In this document: positions 1 through 9,983 of the stretch, piece after piece
Layout of the letters: the number at the start of each line of letters is the position of its first letter
Numbering within the stretch: the stretch's first letter is position 1
Translations under genes and position numbers: made by a program
The notes under the pieces: model-generated
The model's input: only the letters and a program-made list of their open reading frames with translations
Databases searched by the model: none
What the model was told of the DNA's origin: nothing
DNA from: Lysobacterales bacterium
Lineage (GTDB): Bacteria > Pseudomonadota > Gammaproteobacteria > Xanthomonadales > SZUA-36
NCBI GenBank assembly: GCA_013042835.1
Contig: JABDPJ010000278.1
Span: forward strand, 1-52,959
Length of the DNA stretch: 52,959 nucleotides
Direction of reading: 5' to 3'

Positions 1-1896
1 CTGCTTGATTTCGAGTTCAAGCTGTACACGGTTATCCGGCGTAATCAAAGGCGTGGCCCGAAGTTCGAGAACCGCTTCTTTGAACTGAACCGCCGTTGCA
101 CCGGAAGACGCAGCCTGTTCGTAAGGAATTTCCACACCCTGTTGAATGAATGCTTCCGACTGGTTGGCGGTAACAACCCGTGGCGTGGAGATGACCTCGC
201 CGTCACCTTCCGCTTCGAGAGCCGTGAGTTCAAGGTCCAGCAGGACGTTACCGGCCAGGAAAGAAACACCAATGGAGCCGGCATTCGCGTCAGCGACTGG
301 CAGGTTGACGTTATAACGCTCAGGAAAACCCGGAATATCAATTATTCCTTCATCATTCGGATCGGTTGCCGGATTCACCAGATCCGCACCCGGGCCATCA
401 CCTGCGACCGCAAGAATATTTCTCTTGTTGTGCCACCCCGTGACACCAAATCGTACGCCGATCGCGTGCGCAAAATCACTGCTGGCGATTACGATACGTG
501 ACTCGATCTGAACCTGCCGGACGGGCCGGTCAAGGTCCTGCACCAATTTTTGGATTGCTTCGATCCTGTCCGGCGTATCCGTCACCATCAGGGTGTTGGT
601 CCTGGCGTCGATAGCAATTGAGCCACGATCAGACAATAGCCCTGCATCGGCCCCGCCTTCAGAATTGGTCCGTGCGGAGTCGATCAACTCCTGCAGGTCT
701 TCGGCGGTTGCATAACTGACACTGATTAATGCAGTAGCCAATGGCTCAAGCTCCTTGCGATCCCGCATGGCCTGCAACAGTTGTTGCTCACGGGCGGCTA
801 TATCAGCCGTCGGCGCGATCCAGATGACATTGCCATTTTCACGCATATCCAGGTTACGGGCATCGAGTACGATATCAAGCGCCTGGTCCCATGGAACATT
901 GGTAAGCCTCAGGGTCAGGTTGCCACTGACGTTGTCAGCAACCACGATATTGAGTTCGGAGACATCGGCAATCAATTGCAGGACCGAACGTACCGGGATG
1001 TCCTGGAAGTTAAAGGTGACTCGCGCTCCGCTGTATTCCTTCTCGCTGTAAAACTCGACGATATCCTCGGAGGCATCAATCGTAGCCGCGGCAAGTTCTG
1101 AAACTTCGATGACCCAGTCGTTGCCGGACTGGTATGCCATGTGTTCATAAAGACCGGACACTTCCAACTCCACCCGCACAACACTGCCCATCTCCCCGGC
1201 ATCGATAATCTGCACCGGAGTGGCGAAATCAACCACGTCGAGGCGCTGGTTCAGTGCCTCCGGAAGTTTCGCGTCAAAGATGTCAACCGACAGACCACCC
1301 TCACGTGAATTGACTGAAATATTCGAGTTTTCCTGGTCGAGGCTGACGATTACCCGGCTCTGACCATCTTCTCCACGTCGAAAATCGACATTCTGCACGG
1401 TATATTTTTCTGTTCCGGTACTTTGCGGAACGGTCGAGCCTGAACCGCTGCCGGAAATTGACAGTACAACCTGGCCGTTTGCTGACTGGTAGTCATAGGC
1501 TACCGGCATGGAGAGATCCACCATGACCCGCGTCCTGCCACCTGCAGCCAGGGTCGTGAACTTCTGCACCGCCCCGACACCCACTGACACGGGCCCGGAA
1601 TCAACCTGGCTATTGGTATCTGCCAAATCCAGAATGATTCGCGCCGGACTTTCCGTCGCAAATACGCTGACATTCGGATCGTCACCAGCAGTCGACAGCG
1701 TAATGGTCACATCACCCGCGGCATTGCTGCTGTAATCCGCTGCAGTAACATCGCTTGATGCCCAGGCCGTCAATGCCGGCAATATCACTAATGCCAAACC
1801 CAGACCCAATCGAACTCCAGTCTTCCTGCTCTCCATAAACTGTCCCCAACTACCGGCCATTATCCGTTTCAATTTAAAACCTCTTATACGTTGCAT
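1..1896 (-). CDS. pilQ: Type IV pilus secretin PilQ (C-terminus truncated by window edge; alternative start at 1836)
   Basis: Open minus-strand frame from ATG at 1896 to position 1 with no stop (so missing from the ORF track). Translation contains AMIN-like N-terminal repeats and secretin segments such as VTFNFQDIPVRSVLQLIADVSELNIVVADNVSGNLTLRL and GEVISTPRVVTANQSEAFIQQGVEIPYE. Lies downstream of pilMNOP. Confidence 0.95.
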   Translation of the reverse strand, partial: MQRIRGFKLKRIMAGSWGQFMESRKTGVRLGLGLALVILPALTAWASSDVTAADYSSNAAGDVTITLSTAGDDPNVSVFATESPARIILDLADTNSQVDSGPVSVGVGAVQKFTTLAAGGRTRVMVDLSMPVAYDYQSANGQVVLSISGSGSGSTVPQSTGTEKYTVQNVDFRRGEDGQSRVIVSLDQENSNISVNSREGGLSVDIFDAKLPEALNQRLDVVDFATPVQIIDAGEMGSVVRVELEVSGLYEHMAYQSGNDWVIEVSELAAATIDASEDIVEFYSEKEYSGARVTFNFQDIPVRSVLQLIADVSELNIVVADNVSGNLTLRLTNVPWDQALDIVLDARNLDMRENGNVIWIAPTADIAAREQQLLQAMRDRKELEPLATALISVSYATAEDLQELIDSARTNSEGGADAGLLSDRGSIAIDARTNTLMVTDTPDRIEAIQKLVQDLDRPVRQVQIESRIVIASSDFAHAIGVRFGVTGWHNKRNILAVAGDGPGADLVNPATDPNDEGIIDIPGFPERYNVNLPVADANAGSIGVSFLAGNVLLDLELTALEAEGDGEVISTPRVVTANQSEAFIQQGVEIPYEQAASSGATAVQFKEAVLELRATPLITPDNRVQLELEIKQ

Positions 1897-1939
1897 GGCT
1901 TGTACCCTCAAGGTCGCGCTTTTCCATGCGCCAACCGGA

Positions 1940-2479
1940 TTATCCTTCGTCCAAGGCGATGGAGGCTTCTCTTACCAGCCAGCCACCCCCGCCATCCGAA
2001 ATTAGTTCACTTAATCCCACTTCTGTATCACGTACACTCACCACTTGCCCGTGGTTTTTACCCATGTAGTCACCCTCAGGCACCCGGTGAATAACGCCTT
2101 CCGGGTCACGTACCAGGGCCCAGTAAGATTCTCCTTTCCCAAACGTACCCACCATCGCCAGGGTATCCAGTTCATAACGTTCCAGATATTGTTTTGGCCG
2201 GTCGAAATCCGGCCTTGGCCCCGTGTTGGAAGTTGACCGTACGTCGTCACTGCCTTCGGAAATTGACTGGCGGAATGGATCCCGTCCGGTTTGCCCTTCA
2301 TATTCATAAGGCGTGTAAGTCTTGACCGGCGGAATAGGTGGGATCGGATCAGCTGGCCTCGCCTGGACTGCAGCGACGTAATTATCGAGATCTTCCATGC
2401 TCTCGCCGCAAGCTGACAACATAAGTGCTGTCAGCAGCGCTACTGCGATAAACCTTAGCTGTTTGCCAATATGTTTCAT
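1940..2479 (-). CDS. pilP: Type IV pilus assembly lipoprotein PilP
   Basis: 179 aa, lipobox-like LMLSACGES, GRDPFRQ motif, position in pilMNOPQ order. Confidence 0.93.
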   Translation of the reverse strand: MKHIGKQLRFIAVALLTALMLSACGESMEDLDNYVAAVQARPADPIPPIPPVKTYTPYEYEGQTGRDPFRQSISEGSDDVRSTSNTGPRPDFDRPKQYLERYELDTLAMVGTFGKGESYWALVRDPEGVIHRVPEGDYMGKNHGQVVSVRDTEVGLSELISDGGGGWLVREASIALDEG

Positions 2480-3120
2480 GGCGCCGCCTCCGCTGCTCTC
2501 TGAGCGACCTCTTCTTCATCAACATAACGATAAGTCTTGACCCTGCCCTCCAGGATCAAGCGACCCTCTGAGTCACCGTACCGGCTCTGGTTTGCAGCCG
2601 CGCGTTTCAGGGATATGTCATGCATGGTAAGGATCACAACGCGTGGCAGCGCGGCCACACCGCCGACAAAATCACCGAACTCATGATAATCGCCCAGCAT
2701 ACGAATGGCGATCGGTCGTTCAGCATAGAAGTCCTGAAAAGCTTCAGCCTGCGGTTCAAATAGCTGCACATCAATACCGGCGGCCAATGCTGTCTGGGAT
2801 ATATCCACCAGCAACTTGTCCATCTCGGTCTTGTTGGGCAATTGCCTGAACATGGTCTCAAGCAACTCTTCCATATCCGCCAATTGCTGCTCATAGGCCT
2901 CGAGATTGGCGGCTTTTTGCTGCTTGAACTCAAAATCGGCCATCAGGGCCAGTTCCTGCTGCCTCGACTGCTCCAGTTCAATTTTCTTGTCATCGATGAA
3001 CAGGAAGTAACCGGCAACCAGGATCAAAATCAATGCAACGCTTAAAATAAGGTATCTAACCGATCCGGGCGCACTACCAATATCTGAAAAGTCAGCAGAT
3101 CTAAGGTCGTCAATGATCAT
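2476..3120 (-). CDS. pilO: Type IV pilus inner membrane protein PilO
   Basis: 214 aa, N-terminal TM then coiled coil, LPNKTEMDKLLVDIS motif; overlaps pilP by 4 bp. Confidence 0.93.
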   Translation of the reverse strand: MIIDDLRSADFSDIGSAPGSVRYLILSVALILILVAGYFLFIDDKKIELEQSRQQELALMADFEFKQQKAANLEAYEQQLADMEELLETMFRQLPNKTEMDKLLVDISQTALAAGIDVQLFEPQAEAFQDFYAERPIAIRMLGDYHEFGDFVGGVAALPRVVILTMHDISLKRAAANQSRYGDSEGRLILEGRVKTYRYVDEEEVAQRAAEAAP

Positions 3121-3719
3121 TGCAAACCTCCCTGTTCCAGGTTGTCAAAGCCGTCTTCTTCTTCAGCTGTCTTCGGTGGCCGCAAATTAACCTTTATGTT
3201 GAATTCGTATGGCTCGGTTGCAGTGGCTGGATTTGGTGCCGAACGCACAACACTGAGCTGAGTATTAATGAAAAGATCATTCTGCGCCAGTTCCCTCAAA
3301 TAGGCCGATACCCTCGCGTTGGATTGGCTGGTGCCCACCAGGGCCAGTGTAGCCCCCTGCTGTCGAATACTGGTAAGCGTTACGCCCACCGGAATTGACT
3401 TGGCGAGATTATCCAGCAATTCCACCGTCATTGAACGACTGGCCTGCAATCTTTCGATAACTTGTTTACGTGAGAGCAGGCGGGCGCGGGTGCGCTCCAA
3501 CTCTTCGATTTTCCTGATCCTGATTTCCAGCTTGCTGATTTCTTTCTGGATAACCTCATTCCGGAATTGTTGATGCTTGATTTTCTGGTCGAACACCGAC
3601 ATTCCCAAAAATACCAGGACGATACCCATTACAGCGGTCATCAGCAACGTGGACATGAAATGCCGTTGCCGTTCCCGGCGTTGTTCCTCCCGCCAGGGGA
3701 GTAGATTGATTCTGGCCAT
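3117..3719 (-). CDS. pilN: Type IV pilus inner membrane protein PilN
   Basis: MARINLLPWREEQRRERQ N-terminus typical of PilN; operon order. Confidence 0.95.
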   Translation of the reverse strand: MARINLLPWREEQRRERQRHFMSTLLMTAVMGIVLVFLGMSVFDQKIKHQQFRNEVIQKEISKLEIRIRKIEELERTRARLLSRKQVIERLQASRSMTVELLDNLAKSIPVGVTLTSIRQQGATLALVGTSQSNARVSAYLRELAQNDLFINTQLSVVRSAPNPATATEPYEFNIKVNLRPPKTAEEEDGFDNLEQGGLQ

Positions 3720-4852
3720 TAGTCAAACCCTCTCAAAGCCAGTCCCATGGCTATCATCAGGTTATTGGCGTTACGTTTCAGCACGGTAACCGCCACATTC
3801 TGTGCTAAATCCAAACCGGTTACTGGGTCCGCAACCCGCGTTGTCATCCCCAGTTCCTGTTGAACCATGGGTGCCAGGCCTTTCAATGAAGCGCCGCCAC
3901 CAGACAGGTAAATCGTGCTGATATTCGAGTACTCGTTACTGGACGCATAGAACTGCAAGGCACGACTGATCTGGTGTACGATATTCAGTTGGAAGGGCTC
4001 CAGGACCTCTTCCTCGAAATCCTGTGGCGCCTCTTCATTACGCTCAAAAAATGCAGCCTGTTCCGCAGTCATATCATAGCGGCGTTGGATTTCTTCCTGT
4101 AACTGGTGTCCGCCAAATGGGTGATCACGGGTGTAAATGACGCGGCCACCCTTGATTACCAGCAAAGTGGTCAGATCGTAACCGATGTCAAAGAAACCGA
4201 CGGCGTCATTGCGGTTAACACCATCGCGGTTGCGTATCAACTCGAAGGCATTTGCGATCGCGAACGCCTCAACGTCCACAACCTTGGCTTTCAGGCCCGC
4301 ACTGTCAATAGCATCCTGACGGCTCTCGACATTCTCACTCTTACTCGCCGCCAGCAGGATATCCATCAAGTCCACATTGCGCGGCGAGGGTCCCAGGACT
4401 TCAAAGTCGAGACTGACTTCGTCCAGGGGGTAAGGAATGTATTGATTGGCCTCAATTTGCACCTGACTTTCAATATCGGCTTCGGCAAGATCTGCCGGCA
4501 GACTGATCGTCTTGGTGAAAACGGCCGAACCGGAAACCGCGATCGCACAGTTTTTGGCACGCGTGCCCGAAGCCCTGACCGCCCTGGAAATCGCGTTCGA
4601 TATGGCTTCTACATCCTGTACGGCCTTATCCACCACCACACCTTCGCCAAGCGGCTCAATTGCAAAGTGGTCGATCCGGTATCCGGACCCACGGCGTGAC
4701 AACTGCAACAGACGCACACTTGTCGAGCCAATATCCAGCCCTATCACTGGATCTGTTTTCTTCCCAAACAGTTTCAAGACTCCCCCATTCTTTTTCCATG
4801 CCAATGGTTTAGTGAGACTTCTTATAGCTGTTTTTAACAGAAAACTCTGCAA
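3719..4852 (-). CDS. pilM: Type IV pilus actin-like ATPase PilM (true start probably internal, near LKLFGKKTDPVIGLDIGS)
   Basis: GLDIGSTSVRLLQLS, FFDIGYDLTTLLVIKGG, LSGGGASLKGL actin-like motifs. Confidence 0.94.
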   Translation of the reverse strand: MQSFLLKTAIRSLTKPLAWKKNGGVLKLFGKKTDPVIGLDIGSTSVRLLQLSRRGSGYRIDHFAIEPLGEGVVVDKAVQDVEAISNAISRAVRASGTRAKNCAIAVSGSAVFTKTISLPADLAEADIESQVQIEANQYIPYPLDEVSLDFEVLGPSPRNVDLMDILLAASKSENVESRQDAIDSAGLKAKVVDVEAFAIANAFELIRNRDGVNRNDAVGFFDIGYDLTTLLVIKGGRVIYTRDHPFGGHQLQEEIQRRYDMTAEQAAFFERNEEAPQDFEEEVLEPFQLNIVHQISRALQFYASSNEYSNISTIYLSGGGASLKGLAPMVQQELGMTTRVADPVTGLDLAQNVAVTVLKRNANNLMIAMGLALRGFD

Positions 4853-5085
4853 TACTCAAACACCAATTTGGCATTCGGTTACAGAATCGATGGGCGCAGT
4901 AGCGAACGACCGTTTGATTAAAACAGCGGGAAACCACTGGCATGGTGAGTTGTTAACACTCGTCACAACCGGCCACTTCCCTGTCCGATGCGGTGTATCA
5001 TTTTCTGTCCCTTCCCCCGCTATCCGGAGAAGGCTATATCAACTAAAATTCCATGTTGTACACGTAAGCATAGCAGGATAAAGAT

Positions 5086-7575
5086 TTGAAAAAAGTATTT
5101 CGTTTAATTTTTCGCTTTTCAATTGTCTCAGCCATACTCGGACTGGCTACGCTTGCCGTTATCTATCTTGTTGTTTCCAAAGATCTTCCAGACGTTGAAA
5201 CACTCCGTGATGTACAACTCCAGGTACCGCTAAGAGTTTACACCTCTGATAGCCGGTTGATAAGTGTCTTCGGTGAAAAACGTCGAATTCCGGTTGGAAT
5301 CGACGAAATGCCCCATCACCTGGTCAATGCATTTATTGCCGGTGAGGACGCCCGCTTCCGCGTCCACCCCGGGGTGGATTACCAGGGTATTTCCCGGGCG
5401 GTCTGGACGCTTGCGACGACGGGTGAGAAGTCGATTGGCGGAAGCACAATCACACAGCAACTGGCAAGAAACTTTTTCCTTACGCTCGAAAAAACCTTTA
5501 CCCGCAAGTTCAAGGAAATTTTTCTCGCATTAAAAATTGAACGTGAATTGTCCAAGGATGAAATCCTTGAACTGTATCTCAACAAGATTTTATTGGGTCA
5601 TCGCGCCTACGGTGTCGGCGCAGCGGCGGATGTTTACTACGGCAAATCTGTCGGCGAATTGAGCCTGGCCCAATGCGCCATGCTGGCAGCACTCCCCAAG
5701 GCACCGTCTAGAATCAACCCGATCACTTCGCCGGAGCGCGCGATGGAGAGGCGGGACTACGTATTGGGCCGCATGCTGGAACTGGAGTACATCGACGACG
5801 TTGAGTATCAACAGGCCAAAAAAGAAAGAAACACCGCTTTTTACCATGGCGCAACGACCGAGGTTTCGGCCCCCTACCTTGCGGAAATGGTGCGCAAGGA
5901 GATGTTGGCGCGATATGGCCAATCCGCCTATACGGCAGGCTTCGAGGTTTATACCACCATCAAATCCCAGTTCCAGACAACGGCTAACCAGGCGGTCACC
6001 GACGGCCTGGAAGAATATGATCACAGGCACGGTTACCGCGGTGCAGAGGGGCATGTCGAGCTTGAAGAAAGCAAAACCATAGAGGACTGGAATGAAATAC
6101 TGCGCCCCTACAAACCGGTGGCGGGGTTGGCGCCCGGGCTGGTAACCGAGGTGGATGAAGACCTGGCACTGGTCTACCTGTACAGCGGCCAGACCATTGC
6201 CCTGACACTGGATGATTTGCGCTGGGCAAAACGGTTCATCACCCGTGACAGGGTGGGTAAGGAACCGGAAAGCGTGGCGGCGGTGCTGCAAGCCGGTGAT
6301 ATTATCCGCACCCGCCTGAGAGACAGCGGCAGCTATGAACTGGCGCAATTGCCCGAACCTGAGGCTTTGCTGATTTCTCTCAGTCCTTATGATGGATCCA
6401 TCAAGGCACTGGTTGGCGGCTATGACTACACGCGCAGTAAATTCAACCGCGTTGTACAGAGCCGGCGGCAACCGGGATCGGGATTCAAACCATTCATTTA
6501 CTCAGCCGCATTGGCAAAAGGCAAAACCACCGCAAGCATTGTCAATGATGCCCCTATTGTTTTCAGTGACGCTGAACTGGAACGGGACTGGAAACCACAG
6601 AATTTCGAAGAGAAATTTTATGGTCCAACAAGGTTGCGGGAAGCCATGGTCAACTCCCGCAATGTCGTTTCCATCAGGCTGTTGCGGGAGGTGGAAATAC
6701 CCTATGCGACTGAATACATCAGCCGCTTCGGATTCGACCCGGCTGAATTGCCGGATAACCTCTCCATGGCGCTGGGCAGTGCGTCGCTTATACCCATCAG
6801 CATCGCCAGGGGTTATGCGGTTTTCGCCAACGGCGGATACCTGGTTGATCCATACTTCATTGAACGGATAGTCGATGCAAAAGGCACCATGCTGTTTGCT
6901 GCCAGCCCCAAGGTGGCCTGTTCGGACTGTTTTACCGATGAGGGGACTGACAGTGAACCAAGCGACATTCCAGAACCAACGGAACCGAGCTTTCGCCCAT
7001 TGCAAATCGAAGCGCAAGAGGACCTGGAAGTCACCCACCAGGATTCGGCCGTTGTACAAAACGCTGTCTCGAAACCTTCACCCGCAGAGCGTGTAATCAG
7101 CGAGCAAAACGCTTTCCTTATCCGGTCCATAATGATGGATGTCGTCAGACGGGGTACCGGAAAGAAGGCCATGGAACTGGGCCGCAACGATCTCGCAGGC
7201 AAAACCGGCACGACCAATGAACAACGCGACGCATGGTTTTCGGGTTACAACGACGAAATCGTCACATCAGTTTGGGTGGGATTCGACAGTCATGAACCCA
7301 TGGGGCGCAACGAAGTTGGTGGAAAAGCAGCACTGCCTATCTGGATAGACTACATGCGTGCAGCCTTGCAGGACGTACCCGACAAAGCACCCGAAATACC
7401 CGAAGGCATCACGCGGGCCCGCATAGATCCACAAACGGGCTTGGTGGCCAGGGTTGGCAATAATGACGCGATTATGGAAGTATTCAGCTTGGGTAGTCTT
7501 CCCCCTATGGAAGATGCAGTGGAAGGAGATCAGTCTGATGCAGTCACGGAAGAGGACCCATATGACAATTTCTGA
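5086..7575 (+). CDS. mrcA: Penicillin-binding protein 1A (bifunctional glycosyltransferase/transpeptidase), TTG start
   Basis: GT51 motif EDARFRVHPGVDYQGI, GGSTITQQLARN; transpeptidase QPGSGFKPFIY, SRN, AGKTGTTNEQRDAWF; divergent from pilM as in other gammaproteobacteria. Confidence 0.95.
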   Translation: MKKVFRLIFRFSIVSAILGLATLAVIYLVVSKDLPDVETLRDVQLQVPLRVYTSDSRLISVFGEKRRIPVGIDEMPHHLVNAFIAGEDARFRVHPGVDYQGISRAVWTLATTGEKSIGGSTITQQLARNFFLTLEKTFTRKFKEIFLALKIERELSKDEILELYLNKILLGHRAYGVGAAADVYYGKSVGELSLAQCAMLAALPKAPSRINPITSPERAMERRDYVLGRMLELEYIDDVEYQQAKKERNTAFYHGATTEVSAPYLAEMVRKEMLARYGQSAYTAGFEVYTTIKSQFQTTANQAVTDGLEEYDHRHGYRGAEGHVELEESKTIEDWNEILRPYKPVAGLAPGLVTEVDEDLALVYLYSGQTIALTLDDLRWAKRFITRDRVGKEPESVAAVLQAGDIIRTRLRDSGSYELAQLPEPEALLISLSPYDGSIKALVGGYDYTRSKFNRVVQSRRQPGSGFKPFIYSAALAKGKTTASIVNDAPIVFSDAELERDWKPQNFEEKFYGPTRLREAMVNSRNVVSIRLLREVEIPYATEYISRFGFDPAELPDNLSMALGSASLIPISIARGYAVFANGGYLVDPYFIERIVDAKGTMLFAASPKVACSDCFTDEGTDSEPSDIPEPTEPSFRPLQIEAQEDLEVTHQDSAVVQNAVSKPSPAERVISEQNAFLIRSIMMDVVRRGTGKKAMELGRNDLAGKTGTTNEQRDAWFSGYNDEIVTSVWVGFDSHEPMGRNEVGGKAALPIWIDYMRAALQDVPDKAPEIPEGITRARIDPQTGLVARVGNNDAIMEVFSLGSLPPMEDAVEGDQSDAVTEEDPYDNF

Positions 7576-8191
7576 AAAGCCACACGGCAACAACCATAAA
7601 AAGTCTGCCCAGGCACGGCGCATTATTGCCGCCGAGGCCGCGCGCATCATGGCTACACAGGCACAATCCAATTTCAGAATCGCCAAGATGAAAGCAGCGG
7701 AACGACTCGGAGCCGATATGAGAATGGCGCTGCCCAGTAACGCCGAAGTCGAGCGGGCATTGCGGGCCTACCAGGGATTTTATGGCGGGCAACGACATAT
7801 CCGACACCTGAATGCCATGCGGGGCACTGCGTTACGGGTCATGCGCAGGCTGGAGTGTTTCAGCCCCAGGCTGGTGGGACCGGTACTCGAAGGGACAGCA
7901 GATGAACACTCCCGGTTAACGCTACATGTTTTTAACGACCCGCCGGATGCAGTCGTCATCCACCTGCTGGATAACGGCATTGCCTTCTATCATGAACAGC
8001 GAAAAATTCGCTGGCATGACGGTAGTTACCACCAGGTGCCGCTACTGGTGTTCGACGCGGATAACATCGATGTCGAGTTGATGCTATTCGATGGCATTGA
8101 TTTACGCCAGGCCCCGCTCAGCCCGGTAGACGGGCGCCCGCAAAAGCGGGCGTCGCTGTCAGACGTGGAGTGTCTGCTGGATCAGGCCTGA
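7562..8191 (+). CDS. Conserved hypothetical, possibly nucleotidyltransferase-like
   Basis: 210-aa ORF, ATG overlaps the PBP1a stop by 14 bp. Contains RPKLVGPVLEGTADEHS-like motif (PRLVGPVLEGTADEHSRLTLHVF) and LRQAPLSPVDGRPQKRASL tail, features I recall from unannotated gammaproteobacterial proteins. Confidence 0.7.
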   Translation: MTISEKPHGNNHKKSAQARRIIAAEAARIMATQAQSNFRIAKMKAAERLGADMRMALPSNAEVERALRAYQGFYGGQRHIRHLNAMRGTALRVMRRLECFSPRLVGPVLEGTADEHSRLTLHVFNDPPDAVVIHLLDNGIAFYHEQRKIRWHDGSYHQVPLLVFDADNIDVELMLFDGIDLRQAPLSPVDGRPQKRASLSDVECLLDQA

Positions 8192-8196
8192 AAACT

Positions 8197-9486
8197 TCAA
8201 CGCGAGCCTATTTGCTTGTAGTCCCGTTCTGCCGCCCCGGCGTAAACCTGGCGTGGACGGCCGATAGGCGTACCTACATCTTCCTGCTCCAGCCACTGGG
8301 AAACCCACCCAACCGTCCTGGCTATGGCAAACATGACCGTGAACATGCTGGTCGGAATACCGAGCGCCTTGTAAATTATTCCAGAATAGAAATCGACATT
8401 CGGATACAGCTTCTTGGATATGAAGTACTCGTCTTCGAGGGCAATGCGCTCCAACTCCATCGCCAGCGACAACAGCGGGTCATCACTACCTATCTCCTGC
8501 AAAACTTCATGTGCAGCCTGGCGAATGATGGTGGCCCTGGGATCGTAGTTCTTATAGACCCTGTGACCGAAACCCATCAACCGGAACGGATCATTCTTAT
8601 CCTTGGCGCGGTCGATGAACTCGCCAACCCGGGAAACATCACCAATCTCAGCGAGCATCGTCAACACCGCTTCATTGGCGCCACCGTGCGCGGGACCCCA
8701 CAAAGCAGATATGCCCGCGGCGACACTGGCGTAAGGGTTGGCGCCGGTCGAACCTACGAGCCTGACCGTGGAAGTACTCGCATTCTGTTCATGATCAGCA
8801 TGCAGGATAAAGAGCAGGTCAAAGGCCTTGGCGGCAACCTGGCTCACTTCGTATTTCTCCGACGGCACGGAGAACATCATATTGAGGAAGTTCTCCGTAT
8901 AACTGAGAGAGTTATCCGGGTAAACAGCAGGCCAGCCCATGTGGTGACGGTAGCAGGCCGCGGCTATTGTAGGCATCTTGGCGATCATGCGTATCGCGGC
9001 CAACCTCCGGTGCTTGGGATTATCCATGTCCATCTTGTCATGATAAAAAGCTGAAAGGGAACCCACGACCCCTGCCATCATCGCCATTGGGTGGGCGTCA
9101 TAGTGAAAACCGGAAATAAACGTTCTCAGCTTTTCATGAATCATCGTGTGATAGGTGATCTCCCTGTCGAACGCCTCGAACTCAGCAGCAGTGGGCAACT
9201 CCCCTTCAAGCAACAGGTACGCTACTTCAAGGAAATTACTGTGTTCTGCCAACTGCTCAATCGGATAACCGCGGTAACGCAATATGCCTTTGCCACCGTC
9301 GATAAACGTGATCTTGCTCGTACAACTTGCCGTGGCCGTAAAACCGGGATCGTAAGTGAAGTAACCAAGCGTCGAAGGCAATGCCTTGATCTGCAGTGTC
9401 GGCTCCCCCTCGGTACCCTTGATGACAGGCAATTCAAGACTCTGGCCAGTACTCTCGTCTGTAACGATCACGCGATTATCGGGCAT
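8197..9486 (-). CDS. gltA: Citrate synthase (type II)
   Basis: 429 aa; [65 protein letters not shown]. Confidence 0.97.
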   Translation of the reverse strand: MPDNRVIVTDESTGQSLELPVIKGTEGEPTLQIKALPSTLGYFTYDPGFTATASCTSKITFIDGGKGILRYRGYPIEQLAEHSNFLEVAYLLLEGELPTAAEFEAFDREITYHTMIHEKLRTFISGFHYDAHPMAMMAGVVGSLSAFYHDKMDMDNPKHRRLAAIRMIAKMPTIAAACYRHHMGWPAVYPDNSLSYTENFLNMMFSVPSEKYEVSQVAAKAFDLLFILHADHEQNASTSTVRLVGSTGANPYASVAAGISALWGPAHGGANEAVLTMLAEIGDVSRVGEFIDRAKDKNDPFRLMGFGHRVYKNYDPRATIIRQAAHEVLQEIGSDDPLLSLAMELERIALEDEYFISKKLYPNVDFYSGIIYKALGIPTSMFTVMFAIARTVGWVSQWLEQEDVGTPIGRPRQVYAGAAERDYKQIGSR

Positions 9487-9603
9487 GGGGCACTCCTTCA
9501 GAATTTGCAGGTTTCACGAATGAGAATCGGTTAGATCCCCTTACATTTAACGGCCTGATAGTATCGCATAAAATTTGCTTTTTTTCCTAACACCCGCCCA
9601 CAC

Positions 9604-9640
9604 GAAAAAGCCCGCTACGGCTTCACCGTGGCGGGCTCTG
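9604..9640 (-). terminator. Rho-independent terminator of rpmE2
   Basis: AGCCCGCTACGG-CTTCA-CCGTGGCGGGCT inverted repeat (one G/T wobble), A-tract on the plus strand giving a T-tract on the minus strand. Confidence 0.85.
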
Positions 9641-9655
9641 AGTAATTATTCGAAT

Positions 9656-9898
9656 TTACTTCTTGTAACGGCGCTTGAAGCGGTCCACGCGGCCGCCGGT
9701 ATCCATCAGCTTGTGTTTGCCGGTATAGAAGGGGTGAGACGCACTGGAGACTTCCACCTTGATCAGTGGATACTCATTGCCATCTTCCCACTTGATGGTT
9801 TCCTTGCTTCTAATGGTGGAGCGGGTCAGGAACGCAAAATCTGATGCAAGATCCTGGAAAACCACTTCACGGTAATCTGGGTGAGTGTCAGCTTTCAT
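9656..9898 (-). CDS. rpmE2: 50S ribosomal protein L31 type B (cysteine-free)
   Basis: [16 protein letters not shown]...[28 protein letters not shown]; no CxxC. Confidence 0.95.
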   Translation of the reverse strand: MKADTHPDYREVVFQDLASDFAFLTRSTIRSKETIKWEDGNEYPLIKVEVSSASHPFYTGKHKLMDTGGRVDRFKRRYKK

Positions 9899-9983
9899 GA
9901 CAATTTCCGATATTCATAGGGCCTAAAGAGCCGGCTAGTTTAACGACGAGAGACGGGCAATGCAAGAGGCTTTGCTGCTTTAT

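Noticed and set aside
5590-6471. 293-aa minus-strand ORF opposite the PBP1a gene
   Set aside because: Fully antisense to a clearly conserved gene; composition fits a shadow ORF, no recognisable domain.
8170-9054. 294-aa plus-strand ORF opposite gltA
   Set aside because: Antisense shadow of citrate synthase codons, no domain.
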